A DNA stretch of 64,000 nt. Origin: Saururus chinensis (taxonomy: Eukaryota; Streptophyta; Magnoliopsida; Piperales; Saururaceae). The notes below the pieces were generated by a model. That model saw only the letters and a program-made list of their open reading frames with translations. It had not been told where the DNA came from and searched no databases. Below are positions 11,074 through 23,541 of this stretch, one piece after another. Position 1 is the first letter of the stretch, and every line of letters begins with the position of its first letter. The translations under genes were made by a program, and so were the position numbers. The stretch spans positions 29,150,592-29,214,591 of the forward strand of contig CP141143.1 of the NCBI GenBank assembly GCA_035235625.1. The letters are read 5' to 3'.

Positions 11074-11875
11074 TATATTTCAACATTCCCTCTACACGTG
11101 TGAGCATCTATTAAGTTTTGCACATAATTATAACTTAGAGAAGACAAACGTGCCCAACTACATGCTTCATGAGATTTGACCCCAAAACCTTAATTTTGAG
11201 GCAATATTAAATAGCCCTTGTTACCTTAAGCTATTAGGAAATGGGCTATAATTTTGTATGACGTGTTGTTCAAGTTCATTCAATATAACTTTGGCTTTCC
11301 ATTTTGTCATGTTTTTAAATCAGAAAGTCAATGAACTGAGCAGGGGTACTATTAAGACTTATCAATTCCCTGATTAAGTTGTTCCTATAAAAAAATCCCT
11401 GCTTAAGTCACCTAGCATCTGACAACAATTAGTCAAATTAAGCTCCAAAATTTCTTATACCTTAAATATAATTGGATTCAAACTCGGTTCAGCAACTCAT
11501 TCGTAATGATAATGACATAGTAACAGCTTGGTGAAGAGGCCAAGAACAATTGCAGGTATATTTATATAGGAAACTGATATTCTCCTAACGAATCTATCCA
11601 ACAAAAACCTCTATTTGTGTTTTGGTTCGATAAAACATGTAGGCACAACCGCCCAATTGAGGACTTTGTGTAAGGCCTACATACTTTGTCCCACGGAAAC
11701 CTAGTTGGGGGTGTTGGACGTCAAGGGTGAAGGTATCCAGTTTGCTATGACGATCACTGGTTCAATCTGGCTGACCATCAAAGGGACCCTATGATATGAA
11801 TGAACCAAGCTAAGCTTGTGATACGGCAAGCTATTCAGCTGACATAAATTGAAATTGTATAAAATGGATAATAGA
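11074..11875. other. Non-coding stretch between the MITEs and the copia nest
   Basis: I see no gene. 11090-11290 resembles 30590-30860: both contain a GAGATTTGA(C)CCC..ACCTTAA segment followed by a TTAAGC-TTAGGAA-like segment and ATGACGTGTT. 11849-11880 ends with TTGAAATTGTATAAAATGG, a unit found again at 30089 and 30162 on the far side of the copia insertion. Confidence 0.45.
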
Positions 11876-11880
11876 AAGTG

Positions 11881-12884
11881 TGTAGAGTGGCTGACCAGGG
11901 GAAGCATTCCTTGGGCCAAGGGGGAGGCATAAAACATAAAAATTCAACATTTACTATGATTAACTACACAAGAGGTATACAAATACAATTACATAAACAA
12001 TAAACCATCCAATCAAGGGCATGCATATAATCAAATTGAAATAGAGGAGCGCACTGACCTTGGGCTTATTTGGCCCTTAGACGTCTTTTAGCTTTCATAG
12101 GATTGTCCGATTACAATTGTAATACAATTGAATAATTAAGGGATAGGGTTTTTACCTCTTATGTGTAGATCTCTCTTTAGCCTTCTTCTTAGATTGAATT
12201 CTCAGCAAAGGGGGCGTGCCAAGCCTTGTCTTTGAAGCCCCAACCAACATTAAGGAGAGAGATCTCCTTCAAGCACCACGTTCAAGAGTGGAAGTGAGGA
12301 GAGGGGCAGCCAGCAATGTTTTTCCCAAAACCTATAGGAGGGGAGGCTGAACCAATAGGGAGAGGGGGCTGATTGGGAGAGAGGAGAAGAGAGGGGGGGA
12401 CCACTTAGGGCACTCCTCTCCCTCTTCTATCCTTTTTATACCCCTCCTCCTTCTCTCTTAATTGGGCTTCTAGGCGGGCTTAAGTAATTGGACCTTTGCT
12501 GAAATTTTTGGGTTCTTATTAGAGGATCTGATAAAATGGGAGCAGACTCTGCTCCTCAAAGCCCACGGGGGCTTGGACCCCCTGCACACGGTCAAGCCCG
12601 TGACAGGGTCAACCCCTCGCCAACAGCCAGTCCATTCATCGACACTTAATTCGTGAGTCAGGCCCCATAACGTGTTAATGCACATCCTAGTCACATGCCT
12701 AGTATGCGTGTGTGATGAATGTGAGTCCCAATATTTGGATTCGGTGCAACCACCCCTACTAACTTTGGACCCCATGCCCCATACCAGCTCACCCGAACCG
12801 CGAACAACATGGACCAAAATGGGCTCGAGCCCATACCCTGGTCCAACACCCCCACTATGGGTGAGGGGCTCATATGGTCCAACA
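11881..12884 (-). repeat. 3' LTR of the copia element
   Basis: From about 11951 it matches 29129-30043. Shared parts include ATCAAATTGAAATAGAGGAG and the GGACCAAAATGGGCT region. A TATA-type box GTATAAAAAGG lies on the minus strand near 12431-12441. It abuts the RNase H end of pol. The inner end reads TGGTCCAACA at 12884; a similar end also occurs at 12848, so about 36 bp may be duplicated. The first 70 bp (11881-11950) do not match the other LTR. Confidence 0.7.
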
Positions 12885-12903
12885 GTAACTTGTGTTAGTC
12901 CTC

Positions 12904-14567
12904 TCAAAGACTAATACTATGAGCATGCTTGGAAAATAGATTCGTTGTTAAGGCCTTAGTAAATGGATCCGCCAACATTTCAGCAATAGGAATATGACTC
13001 ACAATCACTTGTCTTCTCTGTAGCATGTCGAAAATGTAATAGTAATACACCTCAATGTGCTTACCCCTTGTAGTGATCTCCCCAATCTTAAATGTAGATA
13101 CAGTTGCCAAATTATCATAATAAATTTGGACAAGAGCATCAGTCCAGTTTTCTAGCCACAATCTTGCTAGAAACTCATTTATCCATACTGCCTGAAAAGT
13201 TGCAATACTGCATGCATAAAACTCAGCTTCCATCATAGACTTAGGAACACTCTTTTGTTTCTTACTTGTCCACAATATAGCCCCACCTTTAAACATGAAC
13301 ACAAATCTGGCAGTGAATTTTCTGTCATCTAGATCCCCGACATAGTCTGATTCACTATATTCAGTCAATGATAGATTTTGTGCCTGATAGGTGAGTTTTA
13401 AATTCTTAGACCCTAAAAGGTACCGAAATACCCTCTTCACTGCTTGCCAGTGTTGAAGTCCAGGGTCTGCTTGGTAACGGCTCAGTAAGCCTACCACAAA
13501 ACTCAAATCATGTCTCATATAGGTCATTACATACGTCAAGCCGCCAATAGCGTGTGCATATGACACTAACTCTATCTAGAGTCTATCTTCTTCAGTTTGA
13601 GGAGCCATATTCTTAGACAATAATGTACCATTGTATATAGGGGGCTCAATAGTCATCTAACCAATGATATTGAAGTATTTGATAACTCTCTCTATGTATG
13701 ATTCTTGAGATATACTAAGTTTTCTAGCCTTTCTATCTCTATTAATTTTTGTCCCAAGGATGTAGGATAACTCACTTATGTCTTTCATCTCAAACTGGAT
13801 TTTGAGTTATTCCTTTAGACTGACAATCATACTTAAGTCATTCCCCATCAAGAGTATGTTATCTACATATAGCGACAACATTATATAGCTAGTCCTGTCC
13901 CAGAAGGTATATACACAATGATCATGCTCAATCACTATGAACTCATACTCACTTATCACCTTGTGAAAAGTAAAGTATCATTGCCTTGAAAATTGTTTTA
14001 GGTTATACAATAATTTTATCAACTTGAAGATTGTTTTAGGTTATACAATAATTTTATCAACTTGCACACCTTGTGTTCCTCTCCAGGAACTATAAAACCC
14101 TCAGGTTGTTTTATGTAAATCTCCTCATCTAAATATTCATTTAGGAAGATAGTTTTTACATCCATCTGGTACATTTCTAAATCAAAGTAAACAACACATG
14201 CCAAGAGACATTTGATTGAGTCAAATCTTGACACAGGAGAGTATGTCTCTTTAAAGTCCATCCCATACACCTGGGTGAACCCTTTGGCTACTAAGCTCGC
14301 TTTGTACTTATCTATTAACCCATTTATCTTAAGCTTCTTTTTGAAGATCTATTTATACACTATGGGCTTCCTCCCTTCAGGTGGATCTACTATCTCCTAG
14401 ACTTTGTTCTTCAGGATAAAATCTTTCTCCTCTAGAATAGCATTTTACCATTATGAGCATCTTGAAGACTCAAAGTTTGCTCAAGGGTAATCAGGTCATC
14501 TAGAATGGGTTCATCTATCATGACGTTGTCTTCTCCTAGCATTATATAGAAGTCCCTCAATCGTATT
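12904..14567 (-). pseudogene. Copia reverse transcriptase and RNase H, broken
   Basis: The minus-strand translation from 14567 gives the copia RT in order: FKETYSPVSRFDSIK, then YQMDVKTIFLNEYLDEEIYI and KQPEGFIVPGEEHKVCKL, then the active-site segment, then YAHAIGGLTYVMTYMRHDLS and the RNase H domain (SLTEYSESDYVGDLDDRK, a KSMMEAEFYA motif, IEVYYYYIFD, ADPFTKAL). The final frame 13566-12904 is open for 220 codons. The catalytic YVDD reads YVDN (13858-13869), so one essential aspartate is lost. Stops and frame changes occur between 13567 and 14018. A duplicated 35-bp stretch lies near 14000-14060. It precedes the 3' LTR directly. Confidence 0.85.
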
Positions 14568-14572
14568 GAAGG

Positions 14573-17500
14573 TTTAATATCCTGGATTTTTCCTAGGTTT
14601 CAAAAATTAAATACGTTGAAAATAGGGTGTTTGACCCATTGATATCCTTAGTAGAATAACTTCCTCCTTATATAGAATTTGTGGCTGAAATATGTGGTTA
14701 GAAAGTAGATAAAAAGATCTTCGAAATGCCACCAAGAACGCATGAATCGAAATTCGGATGAGGGAGATACGACTGTTCAAAATTAAACATATCATATAGG
14801 GCCCGTTTACCCAATTTAAACGTGTATTTGGGTTGTTTAAGTTGTTTTGCGGGCCCATTTGTTTAAAGTTCTAAAATTTATTTTTAAAGGCCCAATTAGG
14901 TTGCCTACGTGAGGAGGGTTAGCCAGACTTCTAAGGGGATTAAGAACCCTAATCTCCATGCTTAAAAAAGAAATGCTTAGGGCACAATGGGGGGAAAGGT
15001 CCTTTACCCGAAAGGAGAAAAAAAGTGGTGGACGGAGTGACTCCGACAACGGTGGATCGACAACAAATTGGCGATTAAAGTAGGTTTGTTGTTGTTGTCT
15101 TCAAGTAATGATTAATAAAATGCTTTGTTAAATGAATTTGAATGAAAATTAGATTTTGCAATTTGTAATTTACATGAATAGTGATGGCAGAAATCACTAT
15201 TCTATAATTTCGTTAAACACTATAATTTTTTGTAAAATTTTCTAATTCTTTTGGTTGGCCGTCAATCTACTAGTGACCGATCAGCAACAACTTTTGATGG
15301 GCCAGGCTCCGGCATGCGGCCACTACGATTAGACCGTTGAACCTGTGTAGAGAAAATAAAGAGGAAACGTGGGGGCGCGTTCCTCTAGTCGTCGACGGCC
15401 TGCGATTGGACTTGGTCTCTCGGAACCACCGTGCAAGAGCTGTTCGGTTGAGCAGGTCCCTTGCTGAGGCGTGATGGGCCAGTCGTAGCTTTGGTCAATT
15501 GTAGAAAACATAAGAAATGGCTTTCGGCCACCAAATTTCGGCGAGACAGACTTTGTCGGTTCTGCCGTGCGTAGGCTGTTTGAAATCCCCTGGGCTACCC
15601 GCACCTCCGCCACGGTATGGGCGGCATTACGGCCTCAGGCCGGTCATGGGGAAGACGATCCACGACACGGGTCGTCGGTTGCTAGACCGGGTCAGGTTAC
15701 CCAACCCTATTCGGTATGGCAAAAAAAAAAAAAAAAACTCCAAGTGCACTGGGTTCGGTTCAGTGAGTTAAATCAATCAAAAAAAATTGTATAAAATTAA
15801 AATGACTGCGAGGGCATGTAGAGTATCTTGATGAAATTTAAGACGGGAGAAAAATTCCAAAGGCTTTAAAACGACCAATTTACCCTTATGAGTTGAAGCG
15901 TAGAATAATGGTGATTAATGACCAGAATTAGGGTCTCTAGTTCATAGGCCTATGAATTGATTTAAAAATTGAGAAAAATCTCAGTACGATTTTAATGTGT
16001 ATCCTAAATTTGTACCAAGCCAGAAGCTAGGAGAAATCTCGGTAATTAAATAACTGACTATTTTACCATTAGGGTTAAAGTAAAATGATTAATTGAACTG
16101 GTGTCGGTTCAAGGGGTTTATTACCCTGTTAAACAACAAGAAAATGACCTCGGGTTCATAACGTCAAGATATAACCTTGGGATTAGTTTTGGACCATCAA
16201 GGTTCAAGGAAACCTTGAACAAAAAGACAAAAATACCCCTATATAGACTAGCCGACATTTGCATGAATGGAATCAACATGCCAATTTGATAATGACCTTT
16301 AGAGAGGTTGTGACTTACCTGAGAATGGAGAGGACCGTGTCTAATATGAAATAATTACCTTAATACCCTTAGGTGCATCATGACCAGTTTTCATAAAGAC
16401 TTAATTAGTTAACCCAAGGAGGGTGAGGGCACAAGAGCTTGAACAATTCTAATATCCTTATTGAATTTGGTTATTGATATTATGATCTGCTTGGACCTGT
16501 GTGGGTCTGTATTGTCTATGTTGTTCATTGTTTTAATGTTTGCTATTGATATTGTGATAGTAATTTATCATTATCTTAATGTTAATACAAGATTAATCAA
16601 TAGGGTACCTTTGGATTTGGCGAGAACACCCAATCAAGATAAAAACTAAAATACCTTAGAGGTGTCACAGACTAGTTCATAGAGTAAACAAAGCTTTTGA
16701 CCTGACAATTTTCCTTGGTTGATGAACCGATGGCAGTTTCAAGTTTCAACCCCAATCTAGAAGGGATTGATAAGGTTTGGGATAGTCATTCAGAATCCTG
16801 ACTTAATAATGAGCAAGATAGGGTTCAGAATGGTTTCCTAAGTCTTAGCTCTATTGAGGAGCTGCTGATTTGACCGTGTAGTTGCGCCTTCCTGTTAGAA
16901 GGAGCTTTGCATGAGCCGGGCTCACCATCGATCTATTGAGGATCATTTAGTGTACATGCATTTGGATTAGCTAACATCTTGCTTTGTTAGCTTCTCCTGC
17001 CACTTCTGTTCAATTGTAGTTGTGGCCCATGCCCTTTCACTCTGGTCAGGTCCTTTATGGGCTAGGATGGGTGATGGTACTTCTTGGTGGATTTCATGAT
17101 TTTCATCATGGATTTACCTTTAAGGGTGGTTTATGTTAAGTGTAACATTTGTCACTTAGGTTGACTTTTGATGAGTCTACCTATCATTGGGATTGTACAA
17201 GGATATTAATTATCGAACAATAGTTCAAGAGATAATTAATAATATTATTTGATATTGCTTGTTTAATTAGTACAAGTAGAACGATTAAATGACTTGTATA
17301 AAATGTAGGTTGGTTGAAAATACTTAAACATTGCATGTGTAATGTTATGCTTCTTAGAATAATATAGTTTTAGGCAGACCTACATCTGGATCCGTTCTTG
17401 TTGAAAACATTGGAGATGTTGTCTAATGAGTACGTAAGCAACTAACATCGTGTGATGTTGGCCCGATCCGAAAAATATTAATTAATACTTTTGTTCTTTT

Positions 17501-17719
17501 GAAACACTTCTCTAGGGGGAGGAGATGGTTCGTTGTTGTTTGGTCTTATTTGGTTGCAGGTTCTTTAGATGGGGACGTTGCAAAATCAAGACGTTGGTGG
17601 GCGTTTGAGGACGACATTGCACTAGTGAGATATAGTTTCTTACTTCTGCAATCTTGTAAGTAATTGTAATTCCTTGCGTGAGAGCCAACTTTATTTTGTT
17701 GTTTATTTTCAGACATATG
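14573..17719. other. Left part of the long LTR insertion, non-coding
   Basis: I see no gene. Notable pieces are a TTTAAACGTGTATTTGGGTT segment near 14815, a leader-like purine-rich stretch at 14960-15030, a GC-richer stretch at 15300-15720 and a run of 18 A at 15721-15738. Reading frames at 14607-15049, 15329-15794 and 16461-16649 lack family features and look like chance. The sequence resumes at 24720-24927 after the inner element. Confidence 0.5.
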
Positions 17720-18892
17720 TGATCGTTTATAATTAAACCCTTTGCAAGTGTACAAGGTAATTGTACTAGGATGAGTATTTAATGGTTGTCGAACCTCAGG
17801 GACGGATGAATTATTACTAAATATAAAAAAGAATTTGCTGATTGAAAACTAAAACAACTTAAACTTTAATTAAATAAAGGAAAAGAAATCAACTAGTTTA
17901 AAGGTAAGAGATTAATATGATAGAATTTACTTAGGAAATCGAATCCACTATAGAACCATAACAATTCCTTAACTTTTAATCTAAATCTAGTGTGAATATG
18001 AACAAGTATTCTCAGCTACAAGCTAGAATTACTTCAGAAAGAATCATTAATTAATTTCCATGGCATGAACTATCTTCGACAATAGCACGAATCATCTACA
18101 CTAAATAGCTATAGGCATGACCTGTCTAATCTTAGTATAACTCATCCAAGTCCTTAATTATCTGAACATTAAAACTATTGTATGACCATCTCATCTAAAT
18201 CACAGAAATTAGAATTGATGCAAATATCAAAACCACATCAATCTATCATCTACAAGACAATAAATCAACATAGATTTGAATAAACATTAAAAAGCTCTTC
18301 CATTAAAAAGGAAATCCTTATCATATAATTGTTATAATTCACAACTGAGATCTAAATTAAAAAGAAAAGAAACTGAAACTTATCTATAGCTTCATCAACT
18401 CCTAAGTAAAAGAATAGTTTAGCCTTCCATGGTAAAAGAAAACACTTGAATCTCCATTGAAAGCTTTGGCTTCTTCTCCATCTTCTTCTTCTTTCTTCTC
18501 TTTAGAAAATCTACTTGTTAACCCTTAATTTCGTGCCAAATAAGTCTTTATATAGGCATTAGATCCGTAAGAAAGAGTTGTATATTAAAAGGACTCAAAA
18601 TTGGGTGAAATAAGGAATCTGCGCGTTATGCCGATCGATCGCCTTGCATTCCCGTTCGAACGCTTGAACTAAATTTTCTTCAAAATCACGTGTAACCGAT
18701 CGATCGGTAAGTGACCCCGTTCGAATGCCAACGAAGAATCTGCAAAATAAGCCAATTTAATTCAAAACACCATGGAAGCTTTTTCTAATCTAATTAAATT
18801 TAATATCTAATAATTTAACCTATATTAACACTTAAATGAGACTAGAAAATAGAATAATTAAGGGTAAAATAACGTATAAATTATACTTATCA
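17720..18892 (-). repeat. 3' LTR of the gag-protease element
   Basis: It starts TGATCGTTTATAATTAAACC and ends ACTTATCA. A TATA box lies on the minus strand within CTTTATATAGG at about 18546-18556. Two palindrome pairs follow near 18630-18730: CCGATCGATCGCC with TTCGAACG, then CCGATCGATCGG with TTCGAATG. Confidence 0.95.
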
Positions 18893-18906
18893 AATACCCC
18901 CAAACC
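18893..18906 (-). other. Polypurine tract of the gag-protease element
   Basis: On the minus strand it reads GGTTTGGGGGTATT immediately before the 3' LTR, preceded by a GAGGACAATCAAAA segment. This matches the T-containing polypurine tracts typical of Athila and Tat elements. Similar tracts recur near 20296-20330 (GGACAATGTTCAGTTTAGG) and 20470. Confidence 0.75.
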
Positions 18907-20621
18907 TATATTTTGATTGTCCTCGAGCAAAACAAAACAACTAATCTAGAAAAATAAATAAACGCCACTTTCGTAGGGAATCACGATTGCATTTAGCATA
19001 TGCAACAAGCCTTTAAACCCCTAGGTGTCCCTAGTTGGACGAGTTGTGTCTCGTGAGGGTTTGCAGCAATGATACCCACAAACATCTAAACCTAAGAAAA
19101 TAAATAAAACAAAACAAAAAAACTAAAATTCCAAAAACAATCTTCTCTTAAAAACACATAACTATTTTTAAAAAGAACCAACCACAAATACTTGAAACAA
19201 ATAAATAATATCGATCTGATCACTTTCAAGTAAGGAATCATCCATTCTATAACCTCATCATAAAAATAATTGTGCAACTACATATATACATTTCAAAAAC
19301 ATAAAGTGTAGAAACTTTGTAGTCATATAATTTCACTCTCTATTAACAAGCATATCTTATGTGACCCATTAACCAAGCTCATTAAAATTCACTAACTCAA
19401 AAATATAACAATGACAATATTTCATCTTTAACATCTCATAATAAACCCTCATGTAATAGCCATCAAATTTAAATTAAATTCAGGGAATAAGATCATAATA
19501 TACCTCAAAATATGACTTGTGCAATACTTAGTTCTATTAAGCTTTCTAAATAGTCCATGTAGCAAACGTTAGGCCAGTGTCTCTAATCCAGTTGGCTCAA
19601 GGCATTAGGTGTTGAAACACCCCTCAGGCTTAATAACTCGAACTATAAAGGCTACAGAACCAAATAAGTCATAAAAGAATTTATCTCAACTTTTCACCTT
19701 TTGACGCGATCCCTTATACTTGCCTAGGCACAAGGTCCGGTTACTTAGTAAAAAGAGAAACAAACCTTCACTTTTTTTTTCATCAATTTTTTTTCAATCA
19801 ATCTATTTTTTTTTCAATTTTTTTTCTCATTCTTTTTTTTTTCATAATCTTTTTGCATTCTTTTTTCATCACACTTATCCCATTTTTTCAAATAATGGAC
19901 AAGCATAAAGATCTATCATAAAACATTAAAAATTACTCAATTGCCAAGTTTTCAAAAATATGCTTAGTTAAAGATATCCCACAAAGATTACAAGTAATAA
20001 ATCATAAAATTATATTCCTACAAGTTTCAAGTGTGTGAAATGTGATTTAAAAATATAAGCACAATTATCCAAGATAAAGAATATAAAATAGAAATTACTC
20101 ACTTAATCATTTTCATCACTTAATTAATTACTTGAACTTTCTTCATGAAATTGATCTCTTTAAAAACAGATATATGCTTTTAAAAGAAAATAAGCAATAA
20201 AAACATAAAAGAAAAATAAAAACAAAAGAAAATCGAAAAAAAATACTCTAAAACATCCTAAAAGAAAAATAAGAAAGAAAAATATCTTTCTACACCCCTA
20301 AACCTAAACTGAACATTGTCCTCAATGTAAAAGAATGTATATACTACAATGACAAGAAAAAGTAAGAGAGGGAAAGAAAGATATCACCTGAAGGCAGAAC
20401 TAATCCACTAATCTGAAAATGAAGTACATAGGATTGAGAGAAAAGAAATAAATTATAAGTGATGAACATTCCCCCAAACCTAAAGTACTACATCCAACAA
20501 AAGAAACAGAAACTCTTACAAGGAAAAAAAAATAAAAGCTGAGAAAAATAAGTAAATAAAACCTAAATAAACCAAAGAAGATAAACAAAAGGTAGGAAAA
20601 GAAATATATTAAAAACATGGG
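18907..20621 (-). other. 3' non-coding part of the gag-protease element
   Basis: I see no coding sequence. It holds two further polypurine-like tracts (near 20300 and 20470), a T-rich stretch at 19768-19880 with several runs of eight or more T, and AT-rich sequence. The frames at 19092-19277, 19720-19908 and 20400-20765 are rich in Phe and Ile because of the T runs and have no domain features. Confidence 0.6.
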
Positions 20622-20672
20622 TTGCCTCCCAAAAAGCGCTAAGTTTATTGTCTTCAGCCAGACAATGCCAAC
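20622..20672 (-). other. Conserved post-pol motif of Athila/Tat elements
   Basis: On the minus strand this reads GTCTGGCTGAAGAC, then a TTAGCGCTTTTTGGG segment, then AGGCAACCC. This signature normally follows the pol or late ORF in Athila and Tat elements. Here it lies only a few bases after the protease frame ends, which marks the pol deletion. Confidence 0.65.
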
Positions 20673-20676
20673 ATTC

Positions 20677-23262
20677 TCAAATATATGAAGGTGGTTGATA
20701 GATATTGGCATTGGCTCTTCTCTTAAGTCTCCATAATGATGGTTCAAAACAATTAGAATGCACAACTTGATTATGAGCTGATGCTACAAAAGATGGACCT
20801 GTATCATAAGCATCAAATCTAAAATTGTCTACCATAAAACATTCAACATTATAGATTGCAGGTAAATTGTTAGACACATCAAAAACATTTAGGTGCACTT
20901 TCATGTTCCCAAAGGTCATCTCCATTACCCCCGTCCTACAATTTATGCATGCATTAGCTGTGGCAAGGAAAGGGCGACCTAGAATGATAGGAATCTGATG
21001 TGTGGAGTTGGCACCGGTTTCCATATCTAAAACAATAAAATCAACAGGGAAAAAGAAGCGGTCAACTTTCACTAAGACATCCTCAATTACTCCCCTAGGT
21101 TTATGCACAGAACGGTCAGCTAGCTGTAAGGTAACTGGTGTAGGCTGCAATTCACCTAACCCTAATTGTTCATACACCGAGTAAGGGAGTAGATTGACAC
21201 TCGCACCAAGGTCAAGGAGGGTTCTATAAATGGAGTGATCGCCTATGACACAAGAAATAGTGGGCACTCCAGGGTCCTTATACTTAGGTGGGGTGTCAAA
21301 CTTCAAAAGAGAGCTAACTTGCTCGGTGAGAGAGACCTTCTTAGACACATTGGTCTTAGATTTACGCTTTTGAGTACATAGGTCTTTGAGGAACTTAGCA
21401 TAAGCAGGGACTTGCTTAATGACATCTAAGAGGGGGAGATTAATTTTGACTTGTTTAAAAGTCTCAAGAATCTCATCAGTCCTAGCTGTGCTTTTTCTAA
21501 ATGGTGGGGCCATGTCAAGACACTGAGGAAAAGGTGCCTTAGGGATGTAAGATCCCTCTGAAGTGGTCTTAAGCTATGGCTCTGAGGAAGGGAAAAGAGA
21601 AACTAACTCCTTCTCATGTGGTGTACTAACTTCTACTTGAGGCTCATTAGGGGCTGAATTATCTAACCTTTCATTTGTATTATCTGTCACTGGTGTCCCC
21701 CAAACACTCTTATCAACAATCTTCCCACTCCTAAGGGTCATTATGGAATTAACATGTTCATTAGAAGAAGGAGCTCCCTCTACCTGAAATTGACCTTTAG
21801 GGTTTTATAGAGGTTGACTTGGCAATGTTCCCATCTCTCTCTTATTGATAGCATTGGCTAGTTGTCCAATTTGAGCTTCTAACTTTGCTATAGATTGTGT
21901 GTGAGAGTGAAGGAGTTGGGATTGAGATTGAATGCCTTGGAGGGCACTCAAAACCTTTTCTTCAAAGCTTGGACTCCTATTAGGTTGGACATATGGATGT
22001 TGGACTTGAGGTTGGTGGATATGGGCTGGTGGGACTTGGCATGGTTGCCTAGGAACTTGGTTACCCATAACCCCTTGGTTTTGTGCCCGCTAGGAAAAGT
22101 TAGGATGATTCATCCACCCAGGGTTATATGTGTTTGAAAATGGATTATTCTCAGCCCTAGGGAAGGATTTGGTAGCATTCACATGGTCTTGGAAAAGCTC
22201 AGGAAATTGAGAGACAGATGGGCACTCTATAATAATATGGGCTGGGCTAAGGCATATTATACATGCATCTTTAGTGAAGGGAGTGGGCTGATGTGTTGAA
22301 GTCATAAGGAGGTCAAGCTTCCTACTTAGAGTATCAACTTTAGAGGAGATGTCTAATAGATTTTTGACTTCATGCAAGCCACCTCTATAGGGGGCATTGT
22401 TTAAGGTAGATAGGCCACTCTCATTTCTATTCAACGCAACATATTGAAGAGAATTTTCACTCAAGTCCTCAAAAAGTTTCCATGCCTCATTTTCATTTTT
22501 TAGTAAAAAGGTACCCCCACAACTTGCATCAACAAGATGACGGTTTTGTTCAATAAGACCCTCATAAAAACGTTGCACTAATTGCCACTTAGGGACAGCA
22601 TGATGAGGACACCTCCTAAGAAGGTCCTTAAGTCTATCCCAACTCTCATGGAACTGTTCAGTGGGAAGTTGGGCAAAGGTGGTTATGGCCTTTCTCATTT
22701 GGTTGGTCTTACCTATGGGGAAGTATTTTTTTAGGAACTCTTGTTGCATTTGGGCCCAAGTTGTGATAGTGTTTGGCTCTAAAGAGTGAAGCCATTCCTT
22801 AGCCTTATCTTTTAATGTGAAAGGAAAAAAGCGAAGTTCAACAGCTTCATCGGTTAAATTTGAGAGCTTAAAAGTTGTGCATATTTCCAAGAAGTCATCT
22901 AGGTGCTTATATGGGTTTTCATTATTAAGTCTATAAAAAGATGGAAGCATTTGAATAACATTGGGCTTAATTTCATAATTTTGAACAGCAACCGCTTGCA
23001 ACCTAATGCATGAAGGGGAAGTGTACTCATTGGGAGTGTAATACTCCCTTAGAGCTTTGAGTGGTGCATCTACTAACTGATGTTCAGCAATGATGATGGT
23101 AGAAGTAGTATGGGTGGAGGAATTGGTGGGAGAGTTAGGGGGTGTAGGGATGTAGGTCGAGGGCAACTCAACTCTCCTAGATGTCCGCTCAGGCTCAAGG
23201 TCAAATGGCACTAATCGGGGGAGTAAGGAGCGACGACCACGCATACACCACAAACACACCAC
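20677..23262 (-). pseudogene. gag-protease frame with three in-frame stops
   Basis: One frame of 862 codons runs from the ATG at 23262 (or the likelier MRGRRSLLPRL start at 23244) to 20677 with no frameshift. Only three stops break it: TAG at 22092-22090, TAA at 21807-21805 and TAG at 21576-21574. Gag comes first, with FRLNNENPYKHLDDFLE-like capsid sequence, LKDKAKEWLHSL and FHESWDRLKDLLRRCP motifs, then a zinc knuckle CIICLSPAHIIIEC. A short coiled segment (SIAKLEAQIGQLANAINKRE) follows. The aspartic protease has LLDLGASVNLLPYSVYEQLG as active site and IPIILGRPFLATA as second motif. No RT follows. The stops mean this copy would give only partial products unless it is read through. Confidence 0.88.
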
Positions 23263-23517
23263 ATAATTTAAAGTGTAAAAAGAGAAAGATGAAGCAAAAA
23301 TAATTAAGGAAAAAAAAGTGAAAAAGGATCTTGCAAACCGAAGAGAAGCTTGTCAATGTCCACTTGTGGCCACAAGTGTAGAGAGCACCTTTAACTCAAC
23401 CTACAAGATTAAATTAAAAGAAGGTAAGAAACTAAAAATTAACCAAAAAAATTAAGTAAACTGAATATAAAGTATCTAGAATTATCCTAAAGCTAATTTA
23501 GTAACAAATCAACACCG
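23263..23517 (-). other. 5' leader of the gag-protease element
   Basis: This untranslated stretch lies between primer site and gag. It is AT-rich and contains a TGTCCACTTGTGGCCACAAG segment with a CTTGTGGCCACAAG palindrome at about 23361, which could form a hairpin. I see no reading frame. Confidence 0.6.
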
Positions 23518-23535
23518 TCCCCGGCAACGGCGCCA
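23518..23535 (-). other. Primer binding site, tRNA-Asp type
   Basis: On the minus strand it reads TGGCGCCGTTGCCGGGGA, the 18-base tRNA-Asp complement known from Athila and Tat elements. It lies six bases inside the 5' LTR. It is unmutated over its full length. Confidence 0.85.
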
Positions 23536-23541
23536 AAAACT

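Noticed and set aside
15329..15794. GC-rich overlapping frames that looked like a gene fragment
   Set aside because: They lie inside the long LTR insertion, lie on both strands and one ends in lysines from a poly-A run. No family similarity.
19720..20765. Frames resembling membrane proteins (Phe, Leu and Ile rich)
   Set aside because: They come from T-rich non-coding sequence of the gag-protease element; an envelope-like gene was considered but no signal peptide, transmembrane pattern or conserved motif holds up.
22090..23262. gag frame as an independent intact gene
   Set aside because: The same frame continues past the TAG at 22090 through two more stops to the protease, so this is part of one broken gag-protease frame.
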